Source: Pycnococcus provasolii
Lineage: Eukaryota; Chlorophyta; Pseudoscourfieldiophyceae; Pseudoscourfieldiales
Reading direction: 5' to 3'
NCBI GenBank assembly: GCA_049487715.1
Contig: CP150550.1
Span: 1-64,000, forward strand
Length of the DNA stretch: 64,000 nucleotides
Shown here: one piece after another, positions 8,160 to 18,171 of the stretch
How the letters are laid out: the number at the start of each line of letters is the position of its first letter
Position numbering within the stretch: the first letter of the stretch is position 1
The notes under the pieces: model-generated
What the model was told of the DNA's origin: nothing
What the model saw: only the letters and a program-made list of their open reading frames with translations
Database searches by the model: none
Position numbers and translations under genes: made by a program

Positions 8160-10004
8160 CTAGCTCACCTTTGTCGTCTTCAGAGCGCCACCACCTACTT
8201 GCACACCACCACCGACACCACCACCACCATACGACGACAACGACGACGACGACGTCGTTCTCTTTGAGAAGAAATGTCTCAGGTACTGTCTCGCAAGCAG
8301 CTGTATGACGACACCCTGCGCAAATTTGAGCAAGCACAAGCCTAGATACGCCAACACGGCAATTCCTGCGTAGCTCGACCCTTCGCGCGCCCACGTGAGT
8401 GCCACCTGAACCAAGCCACCCCCACGCGGTGCCTTTTTGCGAACCCGTCGATACGCAAATGCCACCACGGGATACAAGCTTCTCACAAACACCACCGCGG
8501 GAGGCAACGGGTTGAACATCACGCCGCGATGGATTTGGTTGCTCGCTGGGAAGTGGCTTGCATGCTCGCACATGTCCTTGAGAAATTCGCTGTAAACTCC
8601 AGGTCGAATCTGGTTGAACTTTCCCAGCACGCTGTGCTTGATGATGTCCACCAAGATCTCCGTGCCAAAGATGGTGAGCCCTAAACTCACCACCTTGTTG
8701 ACGTGTGCCCAGCTCGATCCAGTGCGCAACGCCATCTCCATCATCACGAACGAAAAGCACACGAAGATGTGAAATCGCTCCGTCACGTCCTGGCAAGCCA
8801 TGCCCCACAGCTTGTTCACGTCCATACGCTTGAAGATGATCCCCTTCACCTCCGCAAAGTTGTTCGAAATCAGCAAGGCTAGCAGCGCATTGTTGTGCGA
8901 GTTGATCGCGACGTTGAACGTGATTGCCTGCGTGAGGATGATGGTGGCGTGCACGCACACGAGAACCGTTGCCACTGCAAAGTCGGAAACAAGGTACCAG
9001 ATGGGAGTGTGCGTCCTCTCCGCCGTCGACAGGAAACTCTGCTTCGGCGTGCCACCACCACCACCGCTACCAGCAGCCATAATGCGACCTGTGGTTCCCG
9101 CGAGAGCCTCGAGGGCGTCGGAGCCGAAGCTGCAGCAGATCTTGTCTAAGATTTCGAGTACTGTGTACACAACGTAAAGCTTGACCATCTCCTGGCCGCG
9201 GATGTAGTGGTAGATAACACTCACGTCGAAAGCGCTCACAAAAAGCACGCCGACGATGATGATGAGTGCCCAGAAGACGTCGAGGACATGCTCGGGCTGC
9301 AGGAGGGTTGCCTCGCCGTCGCCACTTGCGTCACTGCTTGAAGCGCCATCAGCGTGCTGCTGCTGCGTCGTGGAACCTAAGAGCAAACGACGGAGCGAAC
9401 CTGGGCCAGCGGCGACGATGCGCCGTGCGATGAAAACGAGGCGCCAAGGAAGGAACGTGAAGAGACCCAGGCACGAGTCGAAGCAAACGAGCAAGCCCAT
9501 TGCTAGAAGGCGCTCAAGCTGCCACGGCACGTACAAAAGCGTGTTGTAAACGCGCTCACGCTCCTTCAGACCACTCGCTATGGCTGCGCCGGCGTCGTTC
9601 GTACCTCGCGTGGGACGCGAAATATCCACCTCGCAAAGCAGGTACCGAGTCAAGTGAAGCGGCGGCACCTCCTCGCGAATCACCGCGTCGCGCAGAGGGT
9701 CGCGGACGCGCGACGTCGGCTGTCCCGCATTGGCTGTGTCCGCCATGATCTCCGCGGCGGAGGTGGTGGTGGACGGCGCGGGGGCGTTGCCCGTAACTGC
9801 GCCGTTGTCGTGGTGGATCGTCGTTGTCGCCGCCGCTGTTGTCGCGGCAGCGGCGGCAACGGTTGCGTCCGTAACGCTGGTTCTGGGTAAGAACATCGAG
9901 TGCGTGCGCGCATACAGCGCCGACCTTTTCGGACTGGACTTGGGTGACGGCGGAGGAGGCAGCGACGCCTCGCTCAGCGCCTCCAGGTCGCCCGCGTTGG
10001 CCAT
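8160..10004 (-). CDS. TAPT1: TAPT1/POD1 family multi-pass membrane protein
   Basis: 614 aa. After a ~90-residue low-complexity N-terminus the DUF747/TAPT1 family core begins with LTRYLLCEVD, then the family-typical ERERVYNTLLYVPWQLERLL, several membrane helices, IRGQEMVKLYVVYTVLEI-type block, NNALLALLISNNFAEVK and WGMACQDVTERFHI. TAPT1 homologues are ER/ciliary-base membrane proteins (plant POD1, yeast Emp65). A Gly/Ser insert lies near residues 300-320. The final codons AAG GTG AGC TAG sit on a perfect splice-donor-like AAAG|GTGAGC and inside an 18-bp palindrome (8149-8166), so a further 3' exon cannot be excluded, although none is visible. Confidence 0.9.
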   Translation of the reverse strand: MANAGDLEALSEASLPPPPSPKSSPKRSALYARTHSMFLPRTSVTDATVAAAAATTAAATTTIHHDNGAVTGNAPAPSTTTSAAEIMADTANAGQPTSRVRDPLRDAVIREEVPPLHLTRYLLCEVDISRPTRGTNDAGAAIASGLKERERVYNTLLYVPWQLERLLAMGLLVCFDSCLGLFTFLPWRLVFIARRIVAAGPGSLRRLLLGSTTQQQHADGASSSDASGDGEATLLQPEHVLDVFWALIIIVGVLFVSAFDVSVIYHYIRGQEMVKLYVVYTVLEILDKICCSFGSDALEALAGTTGRIMAAGSGGGGGTPKQSFLSTAERTHTPIWYLVSDFAVATVLVCVHATIILTQAITFNVAINSHNNALLALLISNNFAEVKGIIFKRMDVNKLWGMACQDVTERFHIFVCFSFVMMEMALRTGSSWAHVNKVVSLGLTIFGTEILVDIIKHSVLGKFNQIRPGVYSEFLKDMCEHASHFPASNQIHRGVMFNPLPPAVVFVRSLYPVVAFAYRRVRKKAPRGGGLVQVALTWAREGSSYAGIAVLAYLGLCLLKFAQGVVIQLLARQYLRHFFSKRTTSSSSLSSYGGGGVGGGVQVGGGALKTTKVS

Positions 10005-10171
10005 GGGCGGTGAAGGGTCACTTCTGTGGGAATGGGCCTCGCGCGGAGTTGTTCGGGGTTAGGGGTGCCCTTAACCCCGAACACGAAAACATGCCGCGTC
10101 GTGTCGTGTCGTGGGCCGCATGGCGGAATATATGGCGAGAAGATTTACAGAAAAAAAAATATATGCACACC

Positions 10172-10621
10172 TCACTGTGCATATTTCTGGGTCCACTCGC
10201 GCGCAGTCGCCATGGCAGCAGCCTCGTTTTCCCTCCACGCCTTTGCCACATCCTCGGCGAGCGGATCGTCCGGGTTCGGAGCAGAGAGAAGAGCCTGCAG
10301 CGACAGCAACACGGTGCGGATCTGAAGGGCGGGGCTCCACTTGTCCTTCAACACGTCGAGGCATATGCGACCGAGCTTGTCTACGTTCGGATGGTAGATG
10401 CGCGTAAGAAAGCGCACCTTCGGAGCCTCCATGGGGTACTGGTCAGGCAAGAAGAGCTCGAGCTTGAAGCAGCCTCCCTCGTACGGGCTTCCCACCGGGC
10501 CCTGTATCATGACGTCGAAGTACCTCAGGTTGTCCTCGTGCGGACTTGCGCTGATGCCCGGCGCAGGTTCGCTCATCAGCCTCTGCGTCTCCTTGACGAT
10601 ACGCTTGGGCAGTTCCGCCAT
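10172..10621 (-). CDS. UBC13: Ubiquitin-conjugating enzyme E2 N (UBC13)
   Basis: 149 aa, the usual length, intronless. UBC fold with HPN at 78-80 region (YHPNVDKLG) and catalytic Cys in [11 protein letters not shown] at residue 87, the same position as in Ubc13. [11 protein letters not shown] and the loop [15 protein letters not shown] fit UBE2N closely. With a Uev partner it builds Lys63-linked chains for DNA-damage tolerance. Divergent from the exonuclease gene, 298 bp between start codons. Confidence 0.96.
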   Translation of the reverse strand: MAELPKRIVKETQRLMSEPAPGISASPHEDNLRYFDVMIQGPVGSPYEGGCFKLELFLPDQYPMEAPKVRFLTRIYHPNVDKLGRICLDVLKDKWSPALQIRTVLLSLQALLSAPNPDDPLAEDVAKAWRENEAAAMATAREWTQKYAQ

Positions 10622-10919
10622 GGCGGATGAGAGGTTAGCCAGAAGGGCGTGGAGGCGCGGCGCAGAAGTGCAGGCGTGGAGTTACGCTAGCCACCTACCT
10701 GGGAGGGAGGGAGGAGGGAAAGGAAGGGAGGGAGGAGGGGAGGGAGGGGAGAGGGGAGAGGGCGCGGAGGGGAAGGGGAAACCCTCCGCGAGGGGACGCA
10801 CACGCAGCCAGTGCAATGAAGGATCCCCTACACCCGATCCTTCAACCCCCTGTGACTTTTTTCCCGTCGCCGCCATCCCACACCACGCCCAACCAGTCGT
10901 ACAAGTCCGTGCCTTTCTG

Positions 10920-12839
10920 ATGAACAGCAGCCGGTTCGCCGCACTCGACAACGACGAAGCCATGCACGACGTTGCCATGCCCAGCTCGGGGGACTCCACC
11001 GCGTGCCAGCAAAGAACACACGAGGTCAAGGCTATGACGCGCGCGGCGCGAAATTCAAGAGGGGTCACGCTCATGCTCTGCACGTTAGCGGACCAGTGCC
11101 GCAACGATTTCTCTGGGCCGCTTGCAAAGGTACTGCACTTGGAACGAGGTTGTCGGTGGATATGCCCGGACCCGATGCAAGAGCACGAGGTGGAAGCTGA
11201 CGATGCTTGCACCACCAGCTCGCCGCCAAGGCTCTTTGGGCTCGACTGCGAGCTCGTAACGGTGCGCCCCACGTCGCACACGCCGACTGATGACGACGGC
11301 GGCGCACACGTGCTTCCCGACATGTCCTGCGTCGCGCGCGTGTCGCTTGTGGAGGTATCTCCAACCACGGGCGAGCTGGTACGCACCGCGCTCGACGCTT
11401 ACGTGCGCCCGCCGGAAGGATTCGAGGTGGCTGACTATCGCACGCACGTCAGCGGCGTCACGGAAGCGCACCTGTATTCGAACGACGGCGAAGGCGTGCT
11501 TCAGAGTCCAGCCGAGGCGCGCGACGCGGTTTTCAAGCTCGTGCAGCGACGCGACGTCGTTTGCGTGCACAGTGGCACGACGGACCTCATGGCGCTGGCA
11601 TTTCTTCCGTCGCGCGTGCTCGACACGTCTGGCATCGTGACAGTGGAGGATGCACCTCGTTGGACGCTGAGCCTGAAGGATGTCGCAAATCACGTCATGG
11701 GAGGTAGCTATCACGCGCGACACGAGGGTCTTGTAGGCGAGGTGCTTGGGTGCGGCGTGCCCGCTGACAGCAGCTTCCAGAGCCACTGGAATCAGAGCCA
11801 CGACAGCACGCTCGACGCGCTGTGGTGTGCCCGCGTCGCCGTGGGCATTGCCCTGCGCAAGCTTGCCGAAATTCCACCTGTGCGTCAAATGCGCAGCCTC
11901 CCGGATTCCGTTCAAAGCCGCTGGGGCATCGCGGGCATTCCGCCTGGATGGGACGCGGAAAGGGTTCGGAAGTTGTTGTACTACCTCCTCTTCCGTGGTG
12001 CTGACGCAAAGCATCGGAGCGCGGTGTTTGAGCGCGTCGTCGAAAGCCTGAAGCAGATGGAGGTCAAAACACCTAAGTATGCAGCCATCTCGACGCCAAC
12101 TCAAACGGCGACGGCAACGCCGATGCCTCCTCGAGGTGGCAATACGCAAGTGGAGTTTGCCGAGCCGAGTGGCGCGCTTGCAGCGTACAGGGCGCTCATG
12201 GAGCCTCAGCTGATGACGATGGATCACAACGGGCACGCGAAAAAAGCATTCGCGATGACGCCGCACATGTACGCGTGGTGCACGAGTTCAAGAAGTGCCG
12301 GCAGTGCGCTATCTGCACTCTCCACTGGAGCGCGCCGCCTGCTTGACGAGGGCAATCCTGGCGCCAACTCGAAGGCATCATCGGGCCAGAAGAAAGGACA
12401 AAAGAAACGTTCGCGTGACGATGCAGAGCCACCGCCGCCGGGTGTTGAGCCAGGTGTCGCCGCGAATGGAGCATCGGAGCCCGGAGAAGTTTCGCCACCC
12501 TCGTCGCCTGAACCTTTCCAAGATCACACGCCTACGTCGTTCAGCGCGGACATGCTGCCGCCCTTTGTGGAAATTCGGCTTTTCCAGCGGGCTACGCCCG
12601 ACGAAGTTCTCTACCTCGATCGAAGAGAGGCTGGGCGCGTGATTGGGCGCGGTGGACGACGTGTTAAGCACATCAAGGCTCTTTCAAATGCCGAGGTTCG
12701 CGTGAGCGGACAATCGGATAGTGGTGATGCGAAAAAGGTGAAGCAGAAGGTGGAAATCTTCGGCACGAGCGTGGCTGTCATGGAGGCGCGAAAGCTCATA
12801 CGCTGTGCCGCAGCGGGTGACGCACTTGGAGTGGAGTGA
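10920..12839 (+). CDS. REXO/SDN-type DEDDh RNA exonuclease with C-terminal KH domain
   Basis: 639 aa, intronless; start at MNSSRFAALD. The exonuclease domain occupies about residues 104-305: FGLDCELV (Exo I Asp/Glu), a central VRPPEGFEVADYRTHVSGVT typical of REXO1/Rex3/SDN enzymes, HSGTTDLMALAF (Exo II) and HDSTLDALWCARVAV (Exo III with catalytic His and Asp). Residues ~543-639 form a KH RNA-binding domain with the GxxG loop as VIGRGGRRVKHIK. Plant SDN proteins trim small RNAs and REXO1 members trim structured RNA 3' ends; which applies here is unknown. The region between is disordered. A copy of the post-stop element follows 6 nt after the stop. Confidence 0.85.
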   Translation: MNSSRFAALDNDEAMHDVAMPSSGDSTACQQRTHEVKAMTRAARNSRGVTLMLCTLADQCRNDFSGPLAKVLHLERGCRWICPDPMQEHEVEADDACTTSSPPRLFGLDCELVTVRPTSHTPTDDDGGAHVLPDMSCVARVSLVEVSPTTGELVRTALDAYVRPPEGFEVADYRTHVSGVTEAHLYSNDGEGVLQSPAEARDAVFKLVQRRDVVCVHSGTTDLMALAFLPSRVLDTSGIVTVEDAPRWTLSLKDVANHVMGGSYHARHEGLVGEVLGCGVPADSSFQSHWNQSHDSTLDALWCARVAVGIALRKLAEIPPVRQMRSLPDSVQSRWGIAGIPPGWDAERVRKLLYYLLFRGADAKHRSAVFERVVESLKQMEVKTPKYAAISTPTQTATATPMPPRGGNTQVEFAEPSGALAAYRALMEPQLMTMDHNGHAKKAFAMTPHMYAWCTSSRSAGSALSALSTGARRLLDEGNPGANSKASSGQKKGQKKRSRDDAEPPPPGVEPGVAANGASEPGEVSPPSSPEPFQDHTPTSFSADMLPPFVEIRLFQRATPDEVLYLDRREAGRVIGRGGRRVKHIKALSNAEVRVSGQSDSGDAKKVKQKVEIFGTSVAVMEARKLIRCAAAGDALGVE

Positions 12840-12845
12840 AGCTAA

Positions 12846-12930
12846 TAAGATCGCTCATTCAGTAATGGAAGTGTAATTTTAGTACTACTTTGTCCAACGG
12901 TTTCGTCCATTTACACCACTCACATCCGCC
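12846..12930 (+). repeat. Post-stop element, copy 1
   Basis: TAAGATCGCTCATTCAGTAA at 12846, then TGGAAGTG, about 20 bp, GTCCAACGGTTTCGTCCATT and TACACCACTCACATCC. Starts 6 nt downstream of the exonuclease stop in the same sense. Related copies: 28332-28426, 38521-38590 (minus), 55225-55287 (minus), and a partial one at 14524-14570. Confidence 0.75.
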
Positions 12931-13019
12931 AGTCCGTGTTTTAAGGCGGATCGAGACCCCTTTTTTTTGGCGAGCGGAGCGCCACCCGACTTTCTTTGCT
13001 GGTACCACCCTATTTGGTA

Positions 13020-13043
13020 GGCTGGCTGGCTGGCTGGCTGGCC
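13020..13043. repeat. (GGCT)n microsatellite
   Basis: Six GGCT units in the 455-bp gap between the exonuclease and SAP30 genes; the rest of 12931-13294 shows nothing I recognise. Confidence 0.85.
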
Positions 13044-13294
13044 CCACAGGTACAAAGTAGGAATCTTGCCGTATTCGGGCAATCGCGAGCTCTGCAAAAC
13101 GGGGTGCGCGCCAAAGACGGGAGGAATTCGCGCGATCCCGTCAAAAAAAAATGGGCAAGGACCTGTCTGCCAAGGGACCTCCCGGATTTCGACTTTCGAC
13201 CAACCCCCTCCCCACTCTGTTGCCCCAGTGCCCACCCGTTTTTTGATATTATCGGGCCGCATATTGCCCAGTGGTACTCCGCATACTCCGCGAA

Positions 13295-14526
13295 ATGGCC
13301 GGAGGTGAGAAGCGGTCGCGCTCGCCCGCGGACGAGGGCGACGACGACGGCGACAATAGGAAGCGAACAGCTGGCACGAACCAAGATGCCGTCTTGCCGC
13401 CAATGGTACGCAGACGTCTTCAGATGTTTTCGCTCACAGTGGCTTTGTTTGTTTGAATCGTGACAACTTAATTTTTGTCAAACGGGGCTACTTAAATATG
13501 TATACTCGAGCAAACACTCACTTTGCGCACGCACACACACTGCTTCGCAACAGACCCTCGTTAAGATAATAGGCAATAACCGAACGAAGTCCTCTTTGAT
13601 TGGTGAAATGGCCACAGTACGCAAGGCGATAGGCCTTGGTGGTTGGCACTGGCTGGTGCGTTACATAACACATTTATTTCTTTGTTTATTTTTTATGTTT
13701 ATTTTTTCGATTGTTTTGATCAGCTCGTATTGCCGAAAGGCCAATGCAAAGCGTGGTGCCTGCACGATTCAAAACACCGACAATATCCTGTTTGAACTTG
13801 ATTGCTAACTCACACCTTTCTTCCCACTTGTTTTTTTTTTCCTGATGACCTATTATTGTGACAAAGACACTGGAGTCGGACACGAAAGAGACGGTCCGCC
13901 TGCAGCGGAATGCGCTTGACGTTGTGAGATATCCTGAGGCAGGCGCGCAAGCTCCAGCTGACGAAGAAGAGCAGGAGGAGGAGGAGGAGGAGGAAGAGGA
14001 GGAGGGTGCTGGTCACGGCAAAGCTGACACTGCCAGGGAAAAACGTCACCAAGACAACGGTGGGGAGACGCGAAGGACACAACCAGCACGCGGTGCTTCT
14101 TCGGTGCCCTTAACTGCACGAGCTGCCGCTGACGCAAGCAGTGGCGAAGGTCCTTCACAGGCGGCTGCAGCGGCGGCAAAGGCAAAAGCGAAGGCGAAGG
14201 CGAAGGCGGATGCGGATGCGGAAGCTGCGGAAAAGGCAAAGGCAAAATCAGCTTCGCGAGTTTCGCAGCGAGAGAGGCGGCGCGTCAAGGTGAAGGACAT
14301 GCCGGATGAGAAAAAGTCGCGTGTCGACCTCAACAAGCTCGACACGAATAGCTTGCGCCGATATCGGAGGAAATTCGAGCTGAAGGACGTCTCAGCCTCT
14401 TCTCCTAAGGTGGATCTTGTCGACGCGGCGGAGCAGCACTTTCGAAATTTTCCAAAACTTGACGAGAAGAAGGTTCTACGGCAATTCATCGCAGCGCTGT
14501 CATCAGGCCAACACAGAACAAGCTAA
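13295..14526 (+). CDS. SAP30: SAP30-like Sin3/HDAC complex subunit
   Basis: Four exons all joined in phase 0: 13295-13405, 13554-13655, 13724-13789 and 13867-14526, 312 aa. The C-terminal ~75 residues are the SAP30 Sin3-binding domain (RVDLNKLDTNSLRRYRRKF, then VDLVDAAEQHFRNFPKLDEK and VLRQFIAALSS). Exons 2-3 encode GLGGWHWL-LVLPKGQC with Cys/His residues, plausibly a degenerate zinc-binding module. A Glu run and an Ala/Lys run lie in the middle. Introns are 148, 68 and 77 bp; donors are GTACGC, GTGCGT and the unusual GTTTGA, so the third junction is the least certain. SAP30 bridges Sin3 to histone deacetylases. Convergent with Rib72. Confidence 0.75.
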
Positions 14527-14570
14527 GAGTCGCTCGTGCAGTAATGGAACTTGAATTCACAACCACCTCG
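14524..14570 (+). repeat. Post-stop element, partial copy
   Basis: Starts on the SAP30 stop codon itself: TAAGAGTCGCTCGTGCAGTA then ATGGAAC and GAATTCACAACC. The second half is poorly conserved. Confidence 0.55.
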
Positions 14571-14681
14571 AAACCACCACCTTGTGTTTGCTTATGAAGA
14601 GAGAAAATGTATTACACGTACGTTGCCCAACCGGTCCTCTTTGTATCCGCCCTGATGTTATGCAAAATTTAACCCTAACCC

Positions 14682-16836
14682 TCAAAACATGTCTTCCATT
14701 GTTAGTTCTGCCGACGCACCTGTTTGTGGTGCCTGCGTCGCGGCACTGGAATCCACTGGCCCAAGCGTTCGTGTGATGGCTCGCTTCACCTGTTCCACCA
14801 TTGCGCCAATGCTTAGGCTCGAAGCCTCGCGTGTGTGATCTACCCGCCCAACTCCAAATGACCTGCAAAGTGTAATAGCCTCCTGTTGCGTGGAAAGTGC
14901 GCCCGGGCACACCTCATTCAAAGCTGGCATGAGCTCCTCAATCTCCACGCTGGAGTTGCCGTTGTAGTCATGCGCCAGCAGCGCCGTCTGCAGAGCATTT
15001 AAGGCGCTATTCGAGTCGGGGTACTGCCGCGCAAGAGCCTCCACGGTATTCTCGACGATGCGCACAGCGTCGCTTTTCGGGAATGACCAGTGATTTGACT
15101 CCATGAACTCGAGCGTGTACTCGTCTGCGTCGAGAAGCTCGAAGCTGCGGCCGAACACCGAGACTCGTGCGCCGATGAACATGTCCCTGGCAAGGTACTT
15201 CTTGCCGTCGCGCTTGTTCACTGGGCCACGCTCGAAGAATTTGCCGCCAACAATGCCGCTGTTTCGCACGGGCGGCTCGAACACCTGGATCGTGTCGTCG
15301 ACGATGAAGTACGATATGACGAACTTGCGCGACTTCTCCACGGAATTTAGGCGAATCGCGAGCGCCGGATTGTCCACCATCTTCGCGTTGAAGCGCATCA
15401 CCTTGCCCTCCTGCTCGATGAAGCGCATCGTGTCTCGCTTCGCCGGCTTCGGGATAAGGTGGAGGCACGACTGCAGGGAGTCGTAATCGCTGCCGAATCC
15501 CTCGTGGGGCGGAAACTTCACCTTCGGGCGCGTGAGCTCCGAATCGGCAATCTTGATGGGCGCGAAGTCCTTGGGCGTCCTGTTGCAGTACGTGATGTAG
15601 AAGGACTTGGTGAACTCGTCGCAGTCGTGCAGCAGAAGCTTGCGGTTGTAAACCTCGACCGTTCCTCCAATCTTCAGCTCCGTGAAATGGTAGTATTTGT
15701 AGTTGAGCTTCGCGCGACTTTCCGCGGACATGGGACAGGCTCCCACCTCGTACACGTGCTTGGGTAGCTTCATGCGATTAAGGAGCTTGGGGAACGGATC
15801 ACGGCCGCTGTTGCGCGCGTGCACCTCCAGCACCTCGACGGTATCGTCGGAGAGGTAGTAGTGCACGATGTATGCGTGCCGGTCGCCGAACAGGCTTCCG
15901 CGGTCGTCCCAGCACGCGTAGAATCGGAGCACCTTCTTATCCAGCTCGAGGCTCTTCAGCGACGGTCCAGCCCAGAAGTGCGTGTTCGAATCTCCTGCAG
16001 CCTGCACCCTGCGCGAAAAGTCGCGGCGGAACTGGTGGTGTGGCGTCGCGTACGGGTACTCCTGATCCGGCCCAACCTCAATACCGCTCTTCTGAAGGAA
16101 TGTGCGCGTGAACGGATCGCACGCGAGAAGGAAGAAGGTGCGCGCATACACCTCGAGTTGTCCACCGACAACAAAGTCATGAAGGCCGACGAATGACCCA
16201 TTCGACTTGGGAACGCGATGGCGGCGAAGAAAAACGCCCTGCGGGATACCGCTGTTGTCCTCACGCGGCTCGTCAATGGACATAGAGCCGTCCTCGAGGT
16301 AGTAGCAGACGACGCAGCGTCGGACACGGTGGTTCTCCTCGCGACGCTCAGTGATAGCCTCCTTAAAGTAGCCGAAGAAGCGCAGAACCTTCCGGTCGTA
16401 CGCAACCCACGCAGGCTGCCTCGTCGTGTAGTTCATTTTCACTTGGGTCGGCTGTTTTGTGTGTGTCGTTTTTTCCATTCGTGTGTAAGAGTCATGCATG
16501 CGTGCGCCTGTAGCAGAGAGCCGGAAAACAGAGAAAAAACAAAAAACAAAACAAAACAAAACGCCACTGAGAAGAAAAGTAAGGAAAACGCACCTTAGCA
16601 CAGCAGTCATCCTCAGGCCCGTCGAAGGATCCAACGGGCTCGTCTGGCGCGACGAGGTTATCAAACTTCGGCTCCTCGTACACGCCAGGTACACCGGTGA
16701 CATATCGCAGCCGCTGTGGCCTGTGGCGCACCTCATCCCCCGGACGGCGCACTGCGAACTGCGGGAGGTTGGGCACCTGTAGGCTGCGCCCGGACTTGGA
16801 CACGAGGTACTTCGCGTACTCGCTGTAGGTGGACAT
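14682..16836 (-). CDS. EFHC1: Protofilament ribbon protein Rib72/EFHC1, three DM10 domains
   Basis: Two exons, 16594-16836 and 14682-16451, phase-0 intron of 142 bp (donor GTGCGT, acceptor AAACAG); 670 aa. Residues ~88-190, ~235-350 and ~410-520 are three DM10 domains, each with the pattern KVLRF..Y..W...YIVHYYLSDDTVEV and a GGxVEVYxRxFxLxxCDxFT block. A calcium-binding EF-hand (DYNGNSSVEIEE) lies near 580. Rib72/EFHC1 is a microtubule inner protein of the axonemal A-tubule; length and order match the family. Divergent from Mis18. Confidence 0.95.
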
Positions 16837-17336
16837 GTCTTGCCTGTGCCAGTGCGCGTTGCGGTGTCGGCGTGCTGGAGTGGAGCTGCGAATGGCGGAA
16901 GCCGGCGGAGAGGGGAGGGGAGGGGAGGACGGGGGCGCAGGTCGGAGGTCAGAGGTTGAAAGTCAAACGGCTTCAAACCAGTCCACCTTAACCAGTCCGG
17001 GCAAACGGCAAGGGCAAGGCCACAGGGCAACAGGGCAAGGCGCATGCAGGGTCATGGTCGGGGCAAATGGTCGGGCTCCGATCCGATCCAACGGCTCTTT
17101 TCCAGCCGTTGGCATCACCAACGGCGAGAGCCCGCGGCCGGGTTGCGGATGGGTGGCCTTTCAGCTCCCGTTTGACCAACGAAGACTTGCGATTTTGCGG
17201 CCAACAACCAATTGGGGTTTTGCGTGGGTTTTGCGTTCGCGCTCCCATGTTTGGGGTTTCCAACCGTATTTCCCGCCCCCCTGGCCTTGCCTTCTCGGCC
17301 CGTTTTCCTCTGCCCCCCACTCTCCTCCTCAGCGCC
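16837..17336. other. Divergent intergenic region Rib72/Mis18
   Basis: 500 bp, no supported gene. The Mis18 start is preceded by a pyrimidine tract ending CTCCTCAG, so a 5' UTR intron is possible. Confidence 0.5.
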
Positions 17337-18047
17337 ATGGGTGAGCGAGCGCCAGCCTCGAGCGGGTTTCGCACGGAACCTCTCGGAGGCACGCTCGTAT
17401 GGCAGTGCGCGAACTGCCGCGTCGTGTTTGGAGATACGTACGGTTTCGTATGCGCGAACGAGGAACTGAGAACCATCACGCTCAAGGCGGCTTCGAACAT
17501 TGTCGTCGACGAGGCGGAGCCGCGAACGTCCGCCGAGGGCATTGACGCAAGCAGCACGTACTTCGCAATCAGGTGCAAGTCTTGCGACAGCATGGTTGGA
17601 AAGTTCTACCGCGCAACACCGAGAAGTCTCGACGTGCTTCGCGACAGCTTTTCGTTCAGCCACGACGCCTTGATCACGTACACGCTGGGGCACAACGAGC
17701 TGACTGTGGAGGATGAGGAGGATGGTGGAGGTGACGCGGCAGCCGCAGGCACGGCGAACGGTGACGGAGGTGCGACTCTCGAGAATGTCGTCGAAGCAAT
17801 CAAGTCAGTAGAAGGGCAGGTGGCTGAACTGGATAAGCAGCACATGAAGACGATGAACATCCTTCTCCTCTATTCAGAACGGCTTGAGAATCTCGAAACG
17901 TTGTTGGACGTCGCGCACCCTGCGCCGCAAGCTGGCGGTGCCGCCGCTGGTGACGACACGAAAGGTCCTACTGCTGCAGGTGCTGGTGGTGGTGCTGATA
18001 CAGCAAAAGGTGACGGGAAGCGCGCAGCAAAACGTCACAAGCGTTAG
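17337..18047 (+). CDS. MIS18: Mis18 (Yippee/Mis18 domain) centromere protein
   Basis: 236 aa. The Mis18/Yippee fold spans about residues 14-115 with zinc-binding CxxC pairs at 24/27 (VWQCANCRVVFGD) and 80/83 (AIRCKSCDSMVGK). CANEELRTITLKAASN and VGKFYRATPRSLDVLRDSF follow the Mis18 pattern rather than Yippee-like or cereblon proteins. A short coiled coil (~145-190) and a Gly/Ala- and Lys-rich tail complete it. Mis18 complexes prime centromeres for CENP-A loading. Start chosen at MGERAPASSG. Confidence 0.88.
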   Translation: MGERAPASSGFRTEPLGGTLVWQCANCRVVFGDTYGFVCANEELRTITLKAASNIVVDEAEPRTSAEGIDASSTYFAIRCKSCDSMVGKFYRATPRSLDVLRDSFSFSHDALITYTLGHNELTVEDEEDGGGDAAAAGTANGDGGATLENVVEAIKSVEGQVAELDKQHMKTMNILLLYSERLENLETLLDVAHPAPQAGGAAAGDDTKGPTAAGAGGGADTAKGDGKRAAKRHKR

Positions 18048-18171
18048 TGTATGTTACTTGTAACATGGTTAATCCAACAGAGAGGAGGATGCGAACGACG
18101 GGGTTGGGTGCGCCACTTGACTTGACCTCTTTAGACCCAAAGGAAAAAAAGATGTTGTTGTGTGGTGATAC

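Noticed and set aside
8152-8958. 268-codon alternative frame overlapping TAPT1
   Set aside because: Lies in another frame of a well-supported membrane-protein gene and has no domain-like pattern.
10398-10919. Upstream extension of the exonuclease frame
   Set aside because: Runs antisense through UBC13 and then through a G-rich tract; no homology.
13406-13866. Separate small genes in the SAP30 introns (for example a 70-codon frame at 13596)
   Set aside because: The open segment is explained as exon 2 of SAP30 plus intron read-through, with all exon phases matching.
14668-14682. TAACCCTAACCC near the Rib72 stop
   Set aside because: Only about two telomere-like units in a 3' flank; not meaningful.
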